A DNA stretch of 64,000 nucleotides from the NCBI RefSeq assembly GCF_027942865.1, contig NC_134509.1, forward strand, positions 29,892,197-29,956,196, in the 5' to 3' direction. Origin of the DNA: Odontesthes bonariensis. Taxonomy: Eukaryota > Chordata > Actinopteri > Atheriniformes > Atherinopsidae. Positions 1 through 10,497 of the stretch are shown piece after piece (position 1 is the first letter of the stretch; every line of letters begins with the position of its first letter). The position numbers and the translations under genes are program-made. The notes beneath the pieces are model-generated. The model was given only the letters and a program-made list of their open reading frames with translations. It had not been told where the DNA came from and did no database searches.

Positions 1-704
1 GAACAACAATGATTGCTATACTGAACTAACACCAAGTTAAAGCATTTTAGAAGACAATTAAAGGCAATTATTGCACAACCTGCAAAGCAACATGGAAACT
101 CCATTCATCCATTCCCCATTCCCCTAAAACATGAAGTAACTGTCGACCGATGTTCGCTGTTGTTTCTTTTTGTGCTCCATTATTAAACGCAGGAAGATAA
201 CATTGTTCAGTTTTTCATTCATATCCATCTGAATTTGAGGGGTATTCAAGGTCTACAACCGTAATCCGTATCATTTTAGTCAGAGTATGTTGTTTATTTC
301 ATGTCTTTACCTTTATAACTTAACAAGGTGTAGTGTTTTCAGAACCCTCTGAACAAATGTGTGTTAAGACAAAAGAATAGTGAAATTGAGTTTTCTTTAT
401 TTTATCAAACTCTTAACACTCGAATTAAAACTTCAACTTTAAATGCCCAGGCAAACACCTAAACGGTTTCAGGCATATTATTGGCTGAAAGTTGAGCCAA
501 AGCCTGCATCATGCTCCGCCTTCGCGAGTCAAACTCGGAAAACCATCCATCCATTCATCCGTGTTCTATACCCGCTTAATCCAATTTAGGTTCGCGGGGG
601 GTGGCGGCGGCGGCTGTAGCCTATCCCAGCTGTTATTGGGCGAGAAGCGGGTTACACCCTGGACAGGTGGCCAGTCCATCACAGAGCCACGTAGAGACGA
701 CACA
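1..704 (+). other. Copy A intron remnant matching copy B intron 4
   Basis: Near-identical to 32625-33320, which lies in intron 4 of copy B. It has no exon. At its right end it enters an inverted SINE fragment (541-704), which is cut where the 5.2-kb deletion begins. This alignment shows that the left edge of the window is intronic. Confidence 0.85.
541..704 (-). repeat. tRNA-derived SINE, truncated
   Basis: Reverse-strand copy of the common teleost SINE seen complete at 33171-33524 and 16246-16616. It keeps the body with the 'ctgtccagggtgtaaccc' type segment and the 'gaatggatggatgg' type 3' tail. The tRNA head is lost at the deletion junction. Confidence 0.75.
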
Positions 705-852
705 TTTTTTTATGAACATTTTCTTACCCCCGCTGCGTCCTGTGAGCCGAGTTCACAGGACGCAGCGGGGGGTAAGTCAATGTTCATAAATGATATTGCT
801 AATATGGGATGTCATACAACTTCATGTCAAAAGAGGCAAACTATCCCTTTAA
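705..852. mobile_element. Fold-back MITE with TTAA ends, left part deleted
   Basis: Right two thirds of a palindromic element also found at 38481-38646. It holds a strong inverted repeat at 725-773 (gctgcgtcctgtga paired with tcacaggacgcagc) and ends with aactatccctttaa. The left terminal repeat was removed by the deletion that fused copy A intron 4 to intron 14. Confidence 0.75.
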
Positions 853-1277
853 GCTTAGATAATAAAATACAAGGTGAGGAAAAAAATAGCTGGCCAGCTA
901 AATCACCAGAAAATAAGGTAGTGAGACACAGTGTGTGTGCTTTTAAGAAATTTTATCTAATATATTTCTGGTTTCCAAAAACGGAAAATGACAACATACT
1001 TTCATATATTTGCAGGCATAGAATTTTATTTTGGCAAAATCTTGTAATTGAAATTGGTTGTTGTTGTTTAATGACGTGACAGTTCTAGAATATCTTTCTT
1101 TTCCTATTCAGTCAGTGGGAAGAGGCATTTACCAGGCGGATTTTACTGGAATACCTGGAGGTGTTTTTGTACTTCGACTCAAAGGGGAGGAGAGCAGCTC
1201 CACACCAAACACATTCCAGAGACAGTCCACCCTAAAGATCACGACCTCCACCATCTTTATCACTGTGAGAACTTTCG

Positions 1278-1278
<1 letters not shown>

Positions 1279-1320
<42 letters not shown>
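1279..1320. repeat. (TA)n microsatellite, transposon insertion site
   Basis: Uninterrupted TA dinucleotides directly 3' of exon 15 in copy A. Copy B has an imperfect TA-rich tract at the same place. The 10.6-kb hAT nest starts at the right edge of this tract. Confidence 0.95.
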
Positions 1321-1325
<5 letters not shown>

Positions 1326-1724
1326 TAGTGGTGGGCATAGATTAATTTTTTTAATCTAGATTAATCTCACTGAAATCTTGAAATTAATCTAGATTAAAAT
1401 GGCTCATTCAGAATATGCGTGCTACCCAAGTAATGACTAAAAATCAGTCTTTGAGATAGGGTTTCTTAATACAGGGGGTGCATTAAACCAGGTGCTCATT
1501 TCCTGTTTCCAAAACCCATCACTGATTGCTTGACAAAGCTGTTCTACTTTGATATTTGGTGAAGAAAAAAAAACATGCTCAATAAAATGTACTTGTGTTA
1601 AACGGGTTATTCAGTTAAACATGGAAATTAGTACGGTAAGCCTACAAGGTTTACATCAGTAGCTTTTCGTTAATCAGTCCAAGCGCTACTTTTCCTTCTT
1701 CTACCAGTCACTAACCCAGCTTAT

Positions 1725-1889
1725 TCACATGCATGGCTCCAGCAGTTTCTCTGGCTTCGCCAACTTCTCATATTCAGCAGTTGGGAGGGCCAGATGGTGC
1801 TGCTGTTGAGATAGCGTTGTGTGCAGTGCGTCTCTGTTGCGGCTCACGCGCTTGATCATCTCGAGGGTGGAATTCCACCGTGTTGGAAC
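1725..1889 (-). pseudogene. hAT transposase fragment (downstream half)
   Basis: Reverse-strand reading gives VPTRWNSTLEMIKR followed by a Leu/Glu-rich stretch ending near EKLLEPC, the typical region before the RNaseH-like insertion domain of ZBED/hAT transposases. Its upstream continuation is at 11520-11623, which reads into LVQDVPT. The two halves share the VPT codons because gttggaac is the duplicated target of the inner element. No start and no catalytic core are present. Confidence 0.75.
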
Positions 1890-2016
1890 CAGGGCTGGAC
1901 TGGGGAAATATTTCAGGCCGGGCATTTTTAACCAAGACCAGGCCACCACCAGGTATTGAAGGGGAAAAAATGAAGTGCGCTGTGAAAGCGTGTTTTTTTT
2001 TTTTGGTCCCTTAAAC

Positions 2017-2202
2017 CACTGTTTCCCAACTGCTTTTGACGTGCGTACCCCTTAAGCCTTTTTGTCATACCATGAGTACACCTTCACTCATGCTCTATGT
2101 GACTATGCTGCACACATTTGTTAATTTTTCCACATACCCCCTGCAGTGTGCTTGCCTACCTCTGGTGGTATACGTACCCCGACCCCTTGTTGGGAATCAC
2201 TG
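2017..2202. mobile_element. 186-bp hAT MITE
   Basis: Inverted ends cactgtttcccaac and gttgggaatcactg, flanked by perfect 8-bp direct repeats ccttaaac at 2009-2016 and 2203-2210. It has no coding capacity. The internal sequence shows imperfect inverted repeats (gcgtacccc / gtaccccga). Confidence 0.88.
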
Positions 2203-2210
2203 CCTTAAAC

Positions 2211-3694
2211 GATCAATGTGCACCAGGAGAAACATTTTTAACACTATGAGAAGCATTATGAAAAGTTCTCCCAAAATACTGTTATTATAGGCTTATCAAA
2301 ATTATGATCTATTGACCGTAGGTCACATTACTTTTTAGACATGTGTCATTTCTTTCAGCCTTGTTACTTAAAGGGGAACTCTGGGGCATTTGAAGCGCAT
2401 TTCCATTGCTAGAGGTTGTCAAATACTGATAGTAGGACAAAGACAGGTGCAAATCGGCGCTCCCTGTGTGGAGATCGCGCTGTTTGCTCAGCCTGTCATG
2501 CGAGGCTAATACGTGGTGGCTAAGGGGCAAGCACTAACCCTCCCACGTAAAACAACAACTTGCACACTGCAGAAACGTCACACCACTTTATAAACCATCC
2601 GACAATAAAGTCACAAGCCTTACCATCAAAACCATATGCATGGTTCTCACATTACTGGCATGGGGACGTTACAAAACAACTTTATAAACAGCATGTAACT
2701 CACCGGTTAGTTGTACGCTCGCGCATGTGAAAGCCCAAAAGAGTCGATGGACGATAATCACATATACAAAGCAATTATCTTCTCTAGAAAAACTGTGTTC
2801 AAGTATTTAAAACATTACAACAATATTACTGGGCATGTATTGAATCGCGCGCAAAGCAGCATAGGGAGAACCTGACGTCATTTGATAGACATTCGTAGCG
2901 CCCAATAAACTGCTCTAGGCATTCGTAAACCATGCCTCAAATACGAGAAAATGCACACCTAGTTCCCAGACCACCATCTCATCGAGATTGTGGACGCGTC
3001 AGCCAGGCATCTGCCTGAAGGGCTGCTTTCTTTTGATCCCTGGCTCTTTCAGCGCCACCCTTCCTTTTTTTCCCACTAACATCCATATTGCCCGCTATCG
3101 CTCTGCCTGGCACTACCAACCTACCAACCGAGGACGAGATGGAGGGGTAGGCCTACAGTGGGCTCACACCGTAGATCGCCAAAAGAGTAAGATTCTGATC
3201 ACTATTTTTTTTCCCCCTTTGAGTTCCGATGTGTGGCTTGGGGGGGGGGGGGGGGGGTCTCACTAATACAAAATTATTATGACTTGATCAGGTGCAGTGA
3301 CAATGCATCTTTGTTCATATTTCACCAAAAATCATTCCCTTCCAAACATCAAAACCAATCAGATAAACTAGATGTACAGTATATAATATCACTGCAAATA
3401 TTGAATATAATTTTTTTGGATGAATGTTATTTTAAATCATTCAACAAAACTTGGATTTAAATTCTTCTTTTTGTTTTACAGTCCACAGGTCTGGCCAGTC
3501 ACTAATGATGTCTACAGAAAAAGAACAAAAATGATGCATGCATCACACATCTCACACACCCACTTACACTATTGTGATTACAATATTCACCAGCAGGACA
3601 TACGCGTCCCCCTCTTTACATTAACAATCTGGGCAAAGTGAGGCTACACTTCTATAAACTGGAGGTGCATTTAGATGCCTTTAAATACTCTGAC
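2211..3694. other. Non-coding interior of inner element
   Basis: No supported coding region. A ttaaaggggaactc motif near 2368 resembles the end of a TTAA-type element, but I found no partner. An 18-base G run lies at 3240-3257. The rest is AT-rich unassigned sequence. Confidence 0.5.
3240..3257 (+). repeat. Poly-G tract
   Basis: Eighteen consecutive G residues, able in principle to form a quadruplex on the plus strand. Its length may be uncertain in the assembly. Confidence 0.9.
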
Positions 3695-3847
3695 CTGGTG
3701 GTGGTAGACTGGCTCCTTGTGTCTGCCCACACTGGCTTGCTTCAGGTTGGGAGCTGCCAGGGCTGCTGGTTTCATGGCTGGGGCCTGATCTGGGTCTGAC
3801 TTGTGCTTCTTTACAAAGAAGTCTGCAATATTTCCCTTTCTTTTCAT
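3695..3847 (-). CDS. Possible first exon of a hAT/ZMYM-type transposase
   Basis: Reverse-strand open segment of 51 codons starting MKRKGNIADFF and ending at CAG before a gtcaga donor. A basic MKRKG-x-I-x-x-FF start is common in fish TTF/ZMYM-type hAT transposases. It lies in the inner hAT-like element and may be its first exon. No downstream exon with catalytic residues was found, so it is probably a relic. Assignment rests on N-terminal resemblance only. Confidence 0.35.
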
Positions 3848-4184
3848 CGTTATCTGTCCCTACACAAAATAAGACAGCCTGGTTAAACCTCAATATTGTG
3901 TTAATGTTAAACTATTTGTCTCCATTCTTGTGCTTTAACTTACTTTAAAACCAACTCCAAGCCGAGCTGCTATAAAATTAAACCAGATCATGTAGGTTAG
4001 TCAAGTGAAGTAGCTTGGCTAAAGTTGTACTTTTAGACCTTTATAATAACAAAAAAGCTTTTCATCAGTTTTGTCTAACTTTACAGTTATGAAATCCTTA
4101 TGAACTGTGTTGATTATACACTTACTGAAAATCAACAATGATACTCATAAGTCAAATAGCTCTTAGTCCAATCAATATTCACCA
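3848..4184. other. Unassigned AT-rich sequence left of Ngaro-like element
   Basis: No open frame or recognised repeat. This is the left flank of the insertion at 4185. Confidence 0.5.
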
Positions 4185-4314
4185 TTGAAATGAAGGCTAG
4201 CCGCAAATTCAACATGGCAGACTCACCAGGTGTTGGCAATCGCTCATCAACCATTCAGATCCACATATAAGGCGCTCCGGCATGGGGCTTTACCGGTTCA
4301 TCGGCAAGCTGCAT
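4185..4314 (+). repeat. Split direct repeat A1
   Basis: 130 bp from ttgaaatgaaggctagcc to cggcaagctgcat, repeated at 9635-9764. It forms the left end of the element. Confidence 0.9.
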
Positions 4315-4370
4315 GATCGGCAAGCTGCATGCATTAGCTCTCGCTTGTTGGTCAACCCCACAGGATTATC

Positions 4371-5028
4371 ATGTCTGACTCGGATTCTGACGCCGCTCAG
4401 AGGCCTCCGAGCAGTCATTCTGGCATTTCCAAACCTGCTTTACCCGCTCCCTTTCGTCGGAGCGCCCGGCTCGCTCCTCTCTCTGCTGCCGGCTCTTCAG
4501 CATCTGTTCTCCGGTCCAAGAGCATCCGCCCAGCCGATGGCCTCGGCTCCGATCAGCTCGCTTCTTTGGCAGAGCTTCTCCAAACCGGCGATTCATCCAC
4601 TCCTTCCCCACCCACAGCTGGTAAGGTCCAAGAAGCGATCCCCGCCTCCGGCTAAGCGAAGCCGAGGCCGAGAACCGCCCTGCGGTTCCTCCGCTCTAGC
4701 TGCGGGGCCCACCTCAGCCGCGAGCCGCTCGGATTATTCCGCCCCGGTTGGTTCTCCGCTGGCTTCGACTTCGGCCCCCCCCCTGCTTCCCGATCTGTCT
4801 TCAGCTCTGCCTCCCCTGGACGCCCAGCAGCTCACGGCAGCTCTCATCTCCTCCATGGATATATTGCAACAATCCATCGCAGCTCTCTCCACACACCTCC
4901 TGCCCGCCGCAGCAGCTATCCGCACAGCCCCCTCCGACTTCTTCGGTGCAGCCGAATCAACAGGCTTCTCAACTTCTCCAGGCTGCGTTTTCCCTCGCCG
5001 AAGCTCGCCCCGGCTCATCACAGGGTAA
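4371..5028 (+). pseudogene. Gag-like ORF1 remnant, frameshifted
   Basis: The ATG at 4371 opens with MSDSDSDAAQRPP and a Pro/Ser/Arg-rich segment that stops at 4655. A related composition (KKRSPPPAKRSRGRE, then Ala/Ser/Pro/Leu-rich sequence) continues in another frame to 5028, which suggests one ancestral reading frame broken near 4620-4650. Low-complexity basic first ORFs are known in DIRS/Ngaro elements. No zinc knuckle is visible. Function is inferred from position only. Confidence 0.45.
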
Positions 5029-5183
5029 GATGCGGGACTCTGTCTCCGTTGTTTTAACATGCCTCACCTGGTCTCCCTGTTTGCTTCCTCATGCTAGGCC
5101 GTCGCCTAGCAGTAGCGCAATGTCCCTCCATTCCGTTAAGCCGGCCCCCTCCGCTCCCCCAGCTGATCACCGTACAGGTAACA

Positions 5184-5256
5184 GCCCGGCTAGCTCAGTC
5201 GGTAGAGCACGAGACTGGTAATCTCAGGGTCGTGGTTTCGAGCCCTACGTTGAGCG
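5184..5256 (+). pseudogene. tRNA-Lys-like sequence with GGT in the anticodon position
   Basis: A 73-nt cloverleaf-like sequence with A box tagctcagtcgg and B box gtttcgagccc. It closely matches eukaryotic tRNA-Lys(CTT), but the anticodon position (5217-5219) reads GGT. It has mismatches in the acceptor, anticodon and T stems, so it is probably a tRNA-derived pseudogene inside the retroelement. There is no intron and no encoded CCA. Confidence 0.7.
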
Positions 5257-6130
5257 TAGCAGTATAATCAACAGATGTTTGCACTAAAGTCAAAGTTCAG
5301 CTCTGTTACCACCATCACAGCATCCGCAGTGGTGCCTCTTTGAATGTTCACAAAAAATGATGTCTTGCTAACAAGGACCATTTATTTCTTAGTCTAACGA
5401 AATGATGTTGCAGCCCAAAGCCAGCAAGAAATGACCAAACTGTTGGGTAAGGCGTTAACACATGATCAGCATGTAAAGATGTTGGTGACACCATGTTTCA
5501 TAAAGTGTTGCAGCTCAACTATGATAGATATTAACTTGTAATGATATTGACTAAATCAGACCAGGAAGAGAAAAGATGACCGGAATATCGATAACGATGG
5601 AACTGACTATGATGTTGACTCTGATGTGAAACAGTTGTGTGCGTATTAAGTGAGAAATACAGGCGTATTTTCTCTTGCTGTCTGGAAGGCAGAACTTTAC
5701 AATTGGAGGAAATGTTCTTATTACCTCAAACGGTCTTCACATTGCATTTCCCACAAGGGAAGTCAGGGCTGTGCGTGACACAATACGTTTGGTATGCGGA
5801 TATGTTGCAGACCACATAAAGAGTCCTTCAGCGTGGCAACATGTACACAGCTACACCACTGCATTCAAATGTATAGAGGAGCTCCTCGAACAGCTAGCTG
5901 CGATTGTGAGTGCAGCCTCGAGATGAAATGGCTGTCACTGGGGCCGCTGTTGGCGCTGTTAGGATTATGGCGGCAGCACATTTGTTTTAGTGTTCATGAC
6001 ATGCAACAGCTCGATGCAAAGCGACGGCTGCTGCAATGCAGCATTACAGCTGCCGTGTTCTGGAGCAGCATAAACTGTTACAGCTGGACATAACCACAGC
6101 AGTAGTCATCACAGCGAGAGACTGCGCTCA
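5257..6130 (+). other. Unassigned interior of Ngaro-like element
   Basis: Holds an 83-codon open frame (5675-5926) with mixed amino-acid composition and no family I recognise. It may be captured host sequence or chance. Nothing else is supported. Confidence 0.4.
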
Positions 6131-6138
6131 CATACCTG

Positions 6139-6603
6139 CCCTCCTCTGCTGTACCCTGCTCTGCTGTGCTCTGCTCTGGTCTCCAGTGCTCTGCTGTGCC
6201 CTGCTCGGCTGTGCTCTGCTGTGCCGGTTCTGCGCTGTGTGCTCTGCTGAGCCCTGCTCTGTCCGGCTCTGCTCTGCTGTGCCCGGCTCTGGTCTGTTCT
6301 CCCGTGCTCTGCTGTGCTCGGTCTGCGCTGTGTGCCCAGCTCTGCTCTGCAGTGCCCTGCGGTGCCCTGCTCCGCTGTGCTCTGCAGTGCCCTGCTGTAG
6401 CCGGCTCTGCTCTGTTCTCCCGTGCCCTGATCTGCTGTGCCCGGTTCTGCGCTGTGCTGTGCCCGGTTCTGCGCTGTGTGCTCTGCTCTGCAGTGCCCTG
6501 CTCTGCAGTGCCCTGCTGTAGCCGGCTCTGCTCTGTTCTCCCGTGCCCTGCTCTGCTGTGCCCGGTTCTGCGCTGTGTGCTCTGCAGTGCTCTGCTCAGC
6601 TAT
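6139..6603 (+). repeat. CTCTGC/CTGTGC-rich minisatellite
   Basis: Imperfect short units such as ctgctctgctgtgccc repeat over about 465 bp. The sequence is open in several frames on both strands, giving Cys/Leu/Ala or Arg/Ala/Glu-rich shadows with no start context or homology. Confidence 0.9.
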
Positions 6604-7240
6604 GCTCCTTGGCACTGCCTCACGCCCTGCTGCTGCCCCGTTAGACAGGGCTTTAAACTTTACTGCTGGCAGCTGCTCGAATGTTGTGACGCTTCTGCCT
6701 CTTGCACAAGGCCACACTGATCTGCGGGACATTTGCAGACTATCGTGCCGCATGATAGATTTTGTTATTAGTTGTTTTTAAAACCGACGCCACCGTATTC
6801 TCAATCAGCCGCTCCCAAGGCAGTGTGACAGCAGTCATCTCTCATTGTGTCTGGGCGCACCTCACACAGCTACTTTCGTCCCGGATCAATGAAATATTGT
6901 TTTTAAAAGATTTTAGCCACTCGGAGCTACTCCGGACATTAGTTTCGGATTGGGGCAGCTACCTCCGCAGCCGTCCAGGGTGTTCCTGAGGCATCTCTCC
7001 AACAGCTCGGTCGCTGGTCTTCGGCAGCCTACTCCTCCTGCATCCGTCCAGACCTTCAATCCGTGCTCGCTGCTCAGCGCTCGCTCAGCTTATAGGTAAG
7101 CTCTCGCAACTACTGGTGGTGGAGTCCTTCAGCTCTAATTGTCGCTTCTCTCTGGCAGCACTATCTCTTTGGAAGAAAAAGGGGGCTTTCGATCTCTATG
7201 GCAAATCAAGTGAGCTCACTCTCCCCGTTCTCGCACTTCC

Positions 7241-9390
7241 CCTGCAGCCCAGGCGGGCTCAGTGTTCCTGCCGCAGCCCAGGCGGGCTCAGTGTTCCTGC
7301 CGCAGCCCAGGCGGGCTCAGTGTTCCTGCCGCAGCCCAGGCGGGCTCAGTGTTCCTGCCGCAGCCCAGGCGGGCTCAGTGTTCCTGCCGCAGCCCAGGAG
7401 GGCTCACTGTTCCTGCCGCAGCCCAGGAGGGCTCACTGTTCCTGCCGCAGCCCAGGCGGGCTCACTGTTCCTGCCGCAGCCCAGGCGGGCTCACTGTTCC
7501 TGCCGCAGCCCAGGCGGGCTCACTGTTCCTGCCGCAGCCCAGGCGGGCTCACTGTTCCTGCCGCAGCCCAGGCGGGCTCACTGTTCCTGCCGCAGCCCAG
7601 GAGGGCTCACTGTTCCTGCCGCAGCCCAGGAGGGCTCACTGTTCCTGCCGCAGCCCAGGAGGGCTCACTGTTCCTGCCGCAGCCCAGGAGGGCTCACTCT
7701 CTCTTTCTCTCTGTCCACAGGCAGCCCAGGTGGGATCTCTCTCTCTCTGCAGGCAGCCCAGACGGGTTCTATCCACGGCAGCCAGGCGGGCTCACTCTCA
7801 CGTTCTCTCTCCTCAGGCAGCCGAGGCGGGCTCAATCTGCTGCAGCCGAGGCGGGCTCAATCTGCTGCAGCCGAGGCGGGCTCAATCTGCTGCAGCCCAG
7901 GCGGGCTCAATCTGCTGCAGCCCAGGCGGGCTCAATCTGCTGCAGCCCAGGCGGGCTCAATCTGCTGCAGCCCAGGCGGGCTCAATCTGCTGCAGCCCAG
8001 GCGGGCTCACTCTCACGTTCGCTCTCTCCGCAGGCAGCCCAGGTGGGCTCAATCTCCCTTTCTCTTTCTCCTCAGGCAGCCCAGGCGGGCTCAATCTACT
8101 GCAGCCCAGGCGGGCTCAATCTACTGCAGCCAGGCGGGCTCACTCTTACGTTCGCTCTCTCCGCAGGCAGCCCAGGTGGGCTCAATCCACGGCAGCCAGG
8201 CGGGCTCACTCCTACGTTCTCCCTCTCCTCAGGCAGCCCAGGCGGGCTCAGTCTGCTGCAGCCCAGGCGGGTTTAATCTCCCTTTCTCTTTCTCCTCAGG
8301 CGGGCTCAAATCTACTGCAGCCCTGGCGGGCTCAATCTACTGCAGCCAGGCGGGCTCACTCTTACATTCTCTCTCTCCGCAGGCAGCCCAGGCGGGCTCA
8401 ATCTGCTGCAGCCCAGGCGGGCTCACTCTCACGTTCTCTCTCCTCAGGCAGCCCAGGCGGACTCACTCTCACGTTCGCTCTCTCCGCAGGCAGCCCAGGT
8501 GGGCTCAATCCACGGCAGCCAGGCGGGCTCACTCTTACGTTCTCTCTCTCTCTCCTCAGGCAGCCCAGGCGGGTTTAATCTCCCTTTCTCTTTCTCCTCA
8601 GGCGGGCTCAATCTACTGCAGCCCTGGCGGGCTCAATCTACTGCAGCCAGGCGGGCTCACTCTTACATTCTCTCTCTCCGCAGGCAGCCCAGGCGGGCTC
8701 AATCTGCTGCAGCCCAGGCGGGCTCAATCTGCTGCAGCCAGGCGGGCTCAATCTCACATTCTCTCTCCTCAGGCAGCCCAGACGGGCTCAGTCTCACATT
8801 CTCTCTCCTCAGGCAGCCCAGACGGGCTCACTCTCACGTTCTCTCTCCTCAGGCAGCCCAGGCGGGCTCAGGCGGGCTCAATCTCACATTCTCTCTCCTC
8901 AGGCAGCCCAGGCGGGCTCAATCTCACATTCTCTCTCTCCTCAGGCAGCCCAGGCGGGCTCAATCTGCTGCAGCCCAGGCGGGCTCAATCTGCTGCAGCC
9001 CAGGCGGGCTCAATCTCACGTTCTCTCTCTCTCCTCAGGCAGCCCAGGCGGGCTCAATCTGCTGCAGCCCAGGCGGGCTCAATCTCACGTTCTCTCTCTC
9101 TCCTCAGGCAGCCCAGGCGGGCTCAATCTGCTGCAGCCCAGGCGGGCTCACTCTTACGTTCTCTCTCTCTCCTCAGGCAGCCCAGGCGGGCTCAATCTGC
9201 TGCAGCCCAGGCGGGCTCACTCTTACGTTCTCTCTCCTCAGGCAGCCCAGACGGGCTCAGAATACCGCAGCCAGGCGGGCTCACTCTCTCGTTCTTTCTC
9301 TCCTCAGGCAGCCCAGGCAGTCTCAGTCTACCGCAGCCTAGGCGGGATCACTCTCCCGTTCTCTCTCCTCAGGCAGCCCAGGCGGGCTCT
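7241..9390 (+). repeat. Minisatellite with repeated splice-acceptor-like segments
   Basis: About 2.15 kb of tandem units that share the core cagcccaggcgggctca. The first 460 bp are regular 30-bp units (with gttcctgccg). Later units are 26 bp (with atctgctg) or about 40 bp with a pyrimidine run ending ctctctcctcag before gcagccc. Long frames open in all three forward phases follow from the lack of stop-forming triplets. There is no evidence that it is translated. Confidence 0.93.
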
Positions 9391-9481
9391 CTTCTTTTTT
9401 GGAGGGTGGGCAACTCTTCTCACAGGCTCCTTCCTCACCTTGCAGCCAGTCCCTCACCAGCTCGGCCCCGGCTCAGTTTTG

Positions 9482-9636
9482 GGGGGAAGATATTCAGCAT
9501 CTATCTCCCTATGCCGGACTTGCAAGCTCACAGCGGTTCAGCTTGCATGTCCTCCGCCGGGGCCCGAGCGCCAAAGAAATATTGACAATAAACCTTGCAA
9601 TTGTCTCCTATCTCTCCGTCTGAGTCTCTCCAGGTT
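9482..9636 (+). repeat. Split direct repeat B1
   Basis: 155 bp beginning gggggaagatattcagc and ending ctctccaggtt, repeated at 9851-10005. It abuts A2. It contains aataaa near 9587. Confidence 0.9.
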
Positions 9637-9764
9637 GAAATGAAGGCTAGCCGCAAATTCAACATGGCAGACTCACCAGGTGTTGGCAATCGCTCATCAA
9701 CCATTCAGATCCACATATAAGGCGCTCCGGCATGGGGCTTTACCGGTTCATCGGCAAGCTGCAT
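9635..9764 (+). repeat. Split direct repeat A2
   Basis: Second copy of the 130-bp A repeat, directly joined to B1 with no spacer. Confidence 0.9.
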
Positions 9765-9850
9765 CCCACCACCTCCCCATCTCCACCCGCTGTCTCAAGT
9801 CTCGAGATCTCCTTCCTTTGTATGACTCCGCCACCAGGTTCGGGTCCCAA

Positions 9851-10005
9851 GGGGGAAGATATTCAGCATCTATCTCCCTATGCCGGACTTGCAAGCTCAC
9901 AGCGGTTCAGCTTGCATGTCCTCCGCCGGGGCCCGAGCGCCAAAGAAATATTGACAATAAACCTTGCAATTGTCTCCTATCTCTCCGTCTGAGTCTCTCC
10001 AGGTT
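9851..10005 (+). repeat. Split direct repeat B2
   Basis: Second copy of the B repeat, marking the right end of the Ngaro-like element. Confidence 0.9.
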
Positions 10006-10014
10006 GAAATGAAT

Positions 10015-10480
10015 GGAAATGCCATTAATCCGTTCCATGAAATAAAAATAGACGGAATAACGGCTCTTAAAAAAACTCATATGTCGGGATACTCTTAACT
10101 CAAGGCACCACTTTAAAGTGCTATAGCTTCATGCTAACGAGACATTAGCCTTTCATAACTTTAGCCTACTCGTTTAGCCTAACAATTGGCAACAAATCTT
10201 CTCTCTAAATGTGCAGTCTTTAAAAACAATGACTCATTTGGAAATCACATTAAAACTTAACTCAAAATGATGTATTCCAGGAAAGTAGGTTCACTCTGAC
10301 AGTACAACAGGACACTCTCTATGCCTGCCACTCATTTCAAAGATGCCGCCTTTCTCACTCATCTTTCAGCGAGACTTGCCTGTCAATCAACTGGAGTGAC
10401 ACCTAAGGTGTCCAATCAGGTTCCAGAGGTGGCCGTTCGGGAGCCGGCTCTTCTTTGGGAGCCGAGCTTCCCATCACTAG
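10015..10480. other. Non-coding segment ending in a hAT-like terminus
   Basis: No gene. The right end reads gagccgagcttcccatcact followed by ag, whose reverse complement (ctagtgatgggaagctcgg) resembles the terminus of a common fish hAT family. No matching left end was found, so it is probably truncated. Confidence 0.4.
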
Positions 10481-10497
10481 CTCCGGCTGTTCGCCTC

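Larger units (their letters stand above)
4185..10014 (+). mobile_element. Ngaro-like non-autonomous retroelement with split direct repeats
   Basis: Repeats are arranged A1 (4185-4314), interior, B1 (9482-9636), A2 (9635-9764), 86-bp spacer, B2 (9851-10005). A1 and A2 are 130 bp and near-identical; B1 and B2 are 155 bp and near-identical; ttgaaatgaa occurs at A1, at the B1/A2 junction and after B2. This A1-interior-B1-A2-B2 order is the split-direct-repeat architecture of Ngaro/PAT-type tyrosine-recombinase retrotransposons. The interior has a broken Pro/Ser/Ala-rich ORF resembling a gag-like first ORF, a tRNA-like sequence and two minisatellites. I see no reverse transcriptase, RNase H or tyrosine recombinase, so it would need proteins in trans. 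Confidence 0.72.

Noticed and set aside
5184..5256. Functional tRNA-Thr(GGT)
   Set aside because: The body is tRNA-Lys-like, stems are mispaired and it lies inside a retroelement, so a working tRNA is unlikely.
6109..6753. 214-codon reverse frame rich in Arg, Ala and Glu
   Set aside because: Shadow of the CTCTGC-type minisatellite; all frames are open there.
7241..7690. Regular 30-bp repeats resembling a CRISPR array
   Set aside because: Units are contiguous with no unique spacers, and the genome is eukaryotic.
7198..9585. A 795-codon forward frame and two other long overlapping frames
   Set aside because: They arise from a stop-poor minisatellite that is open in all three forward phases; no domain, start context or splice evidence.
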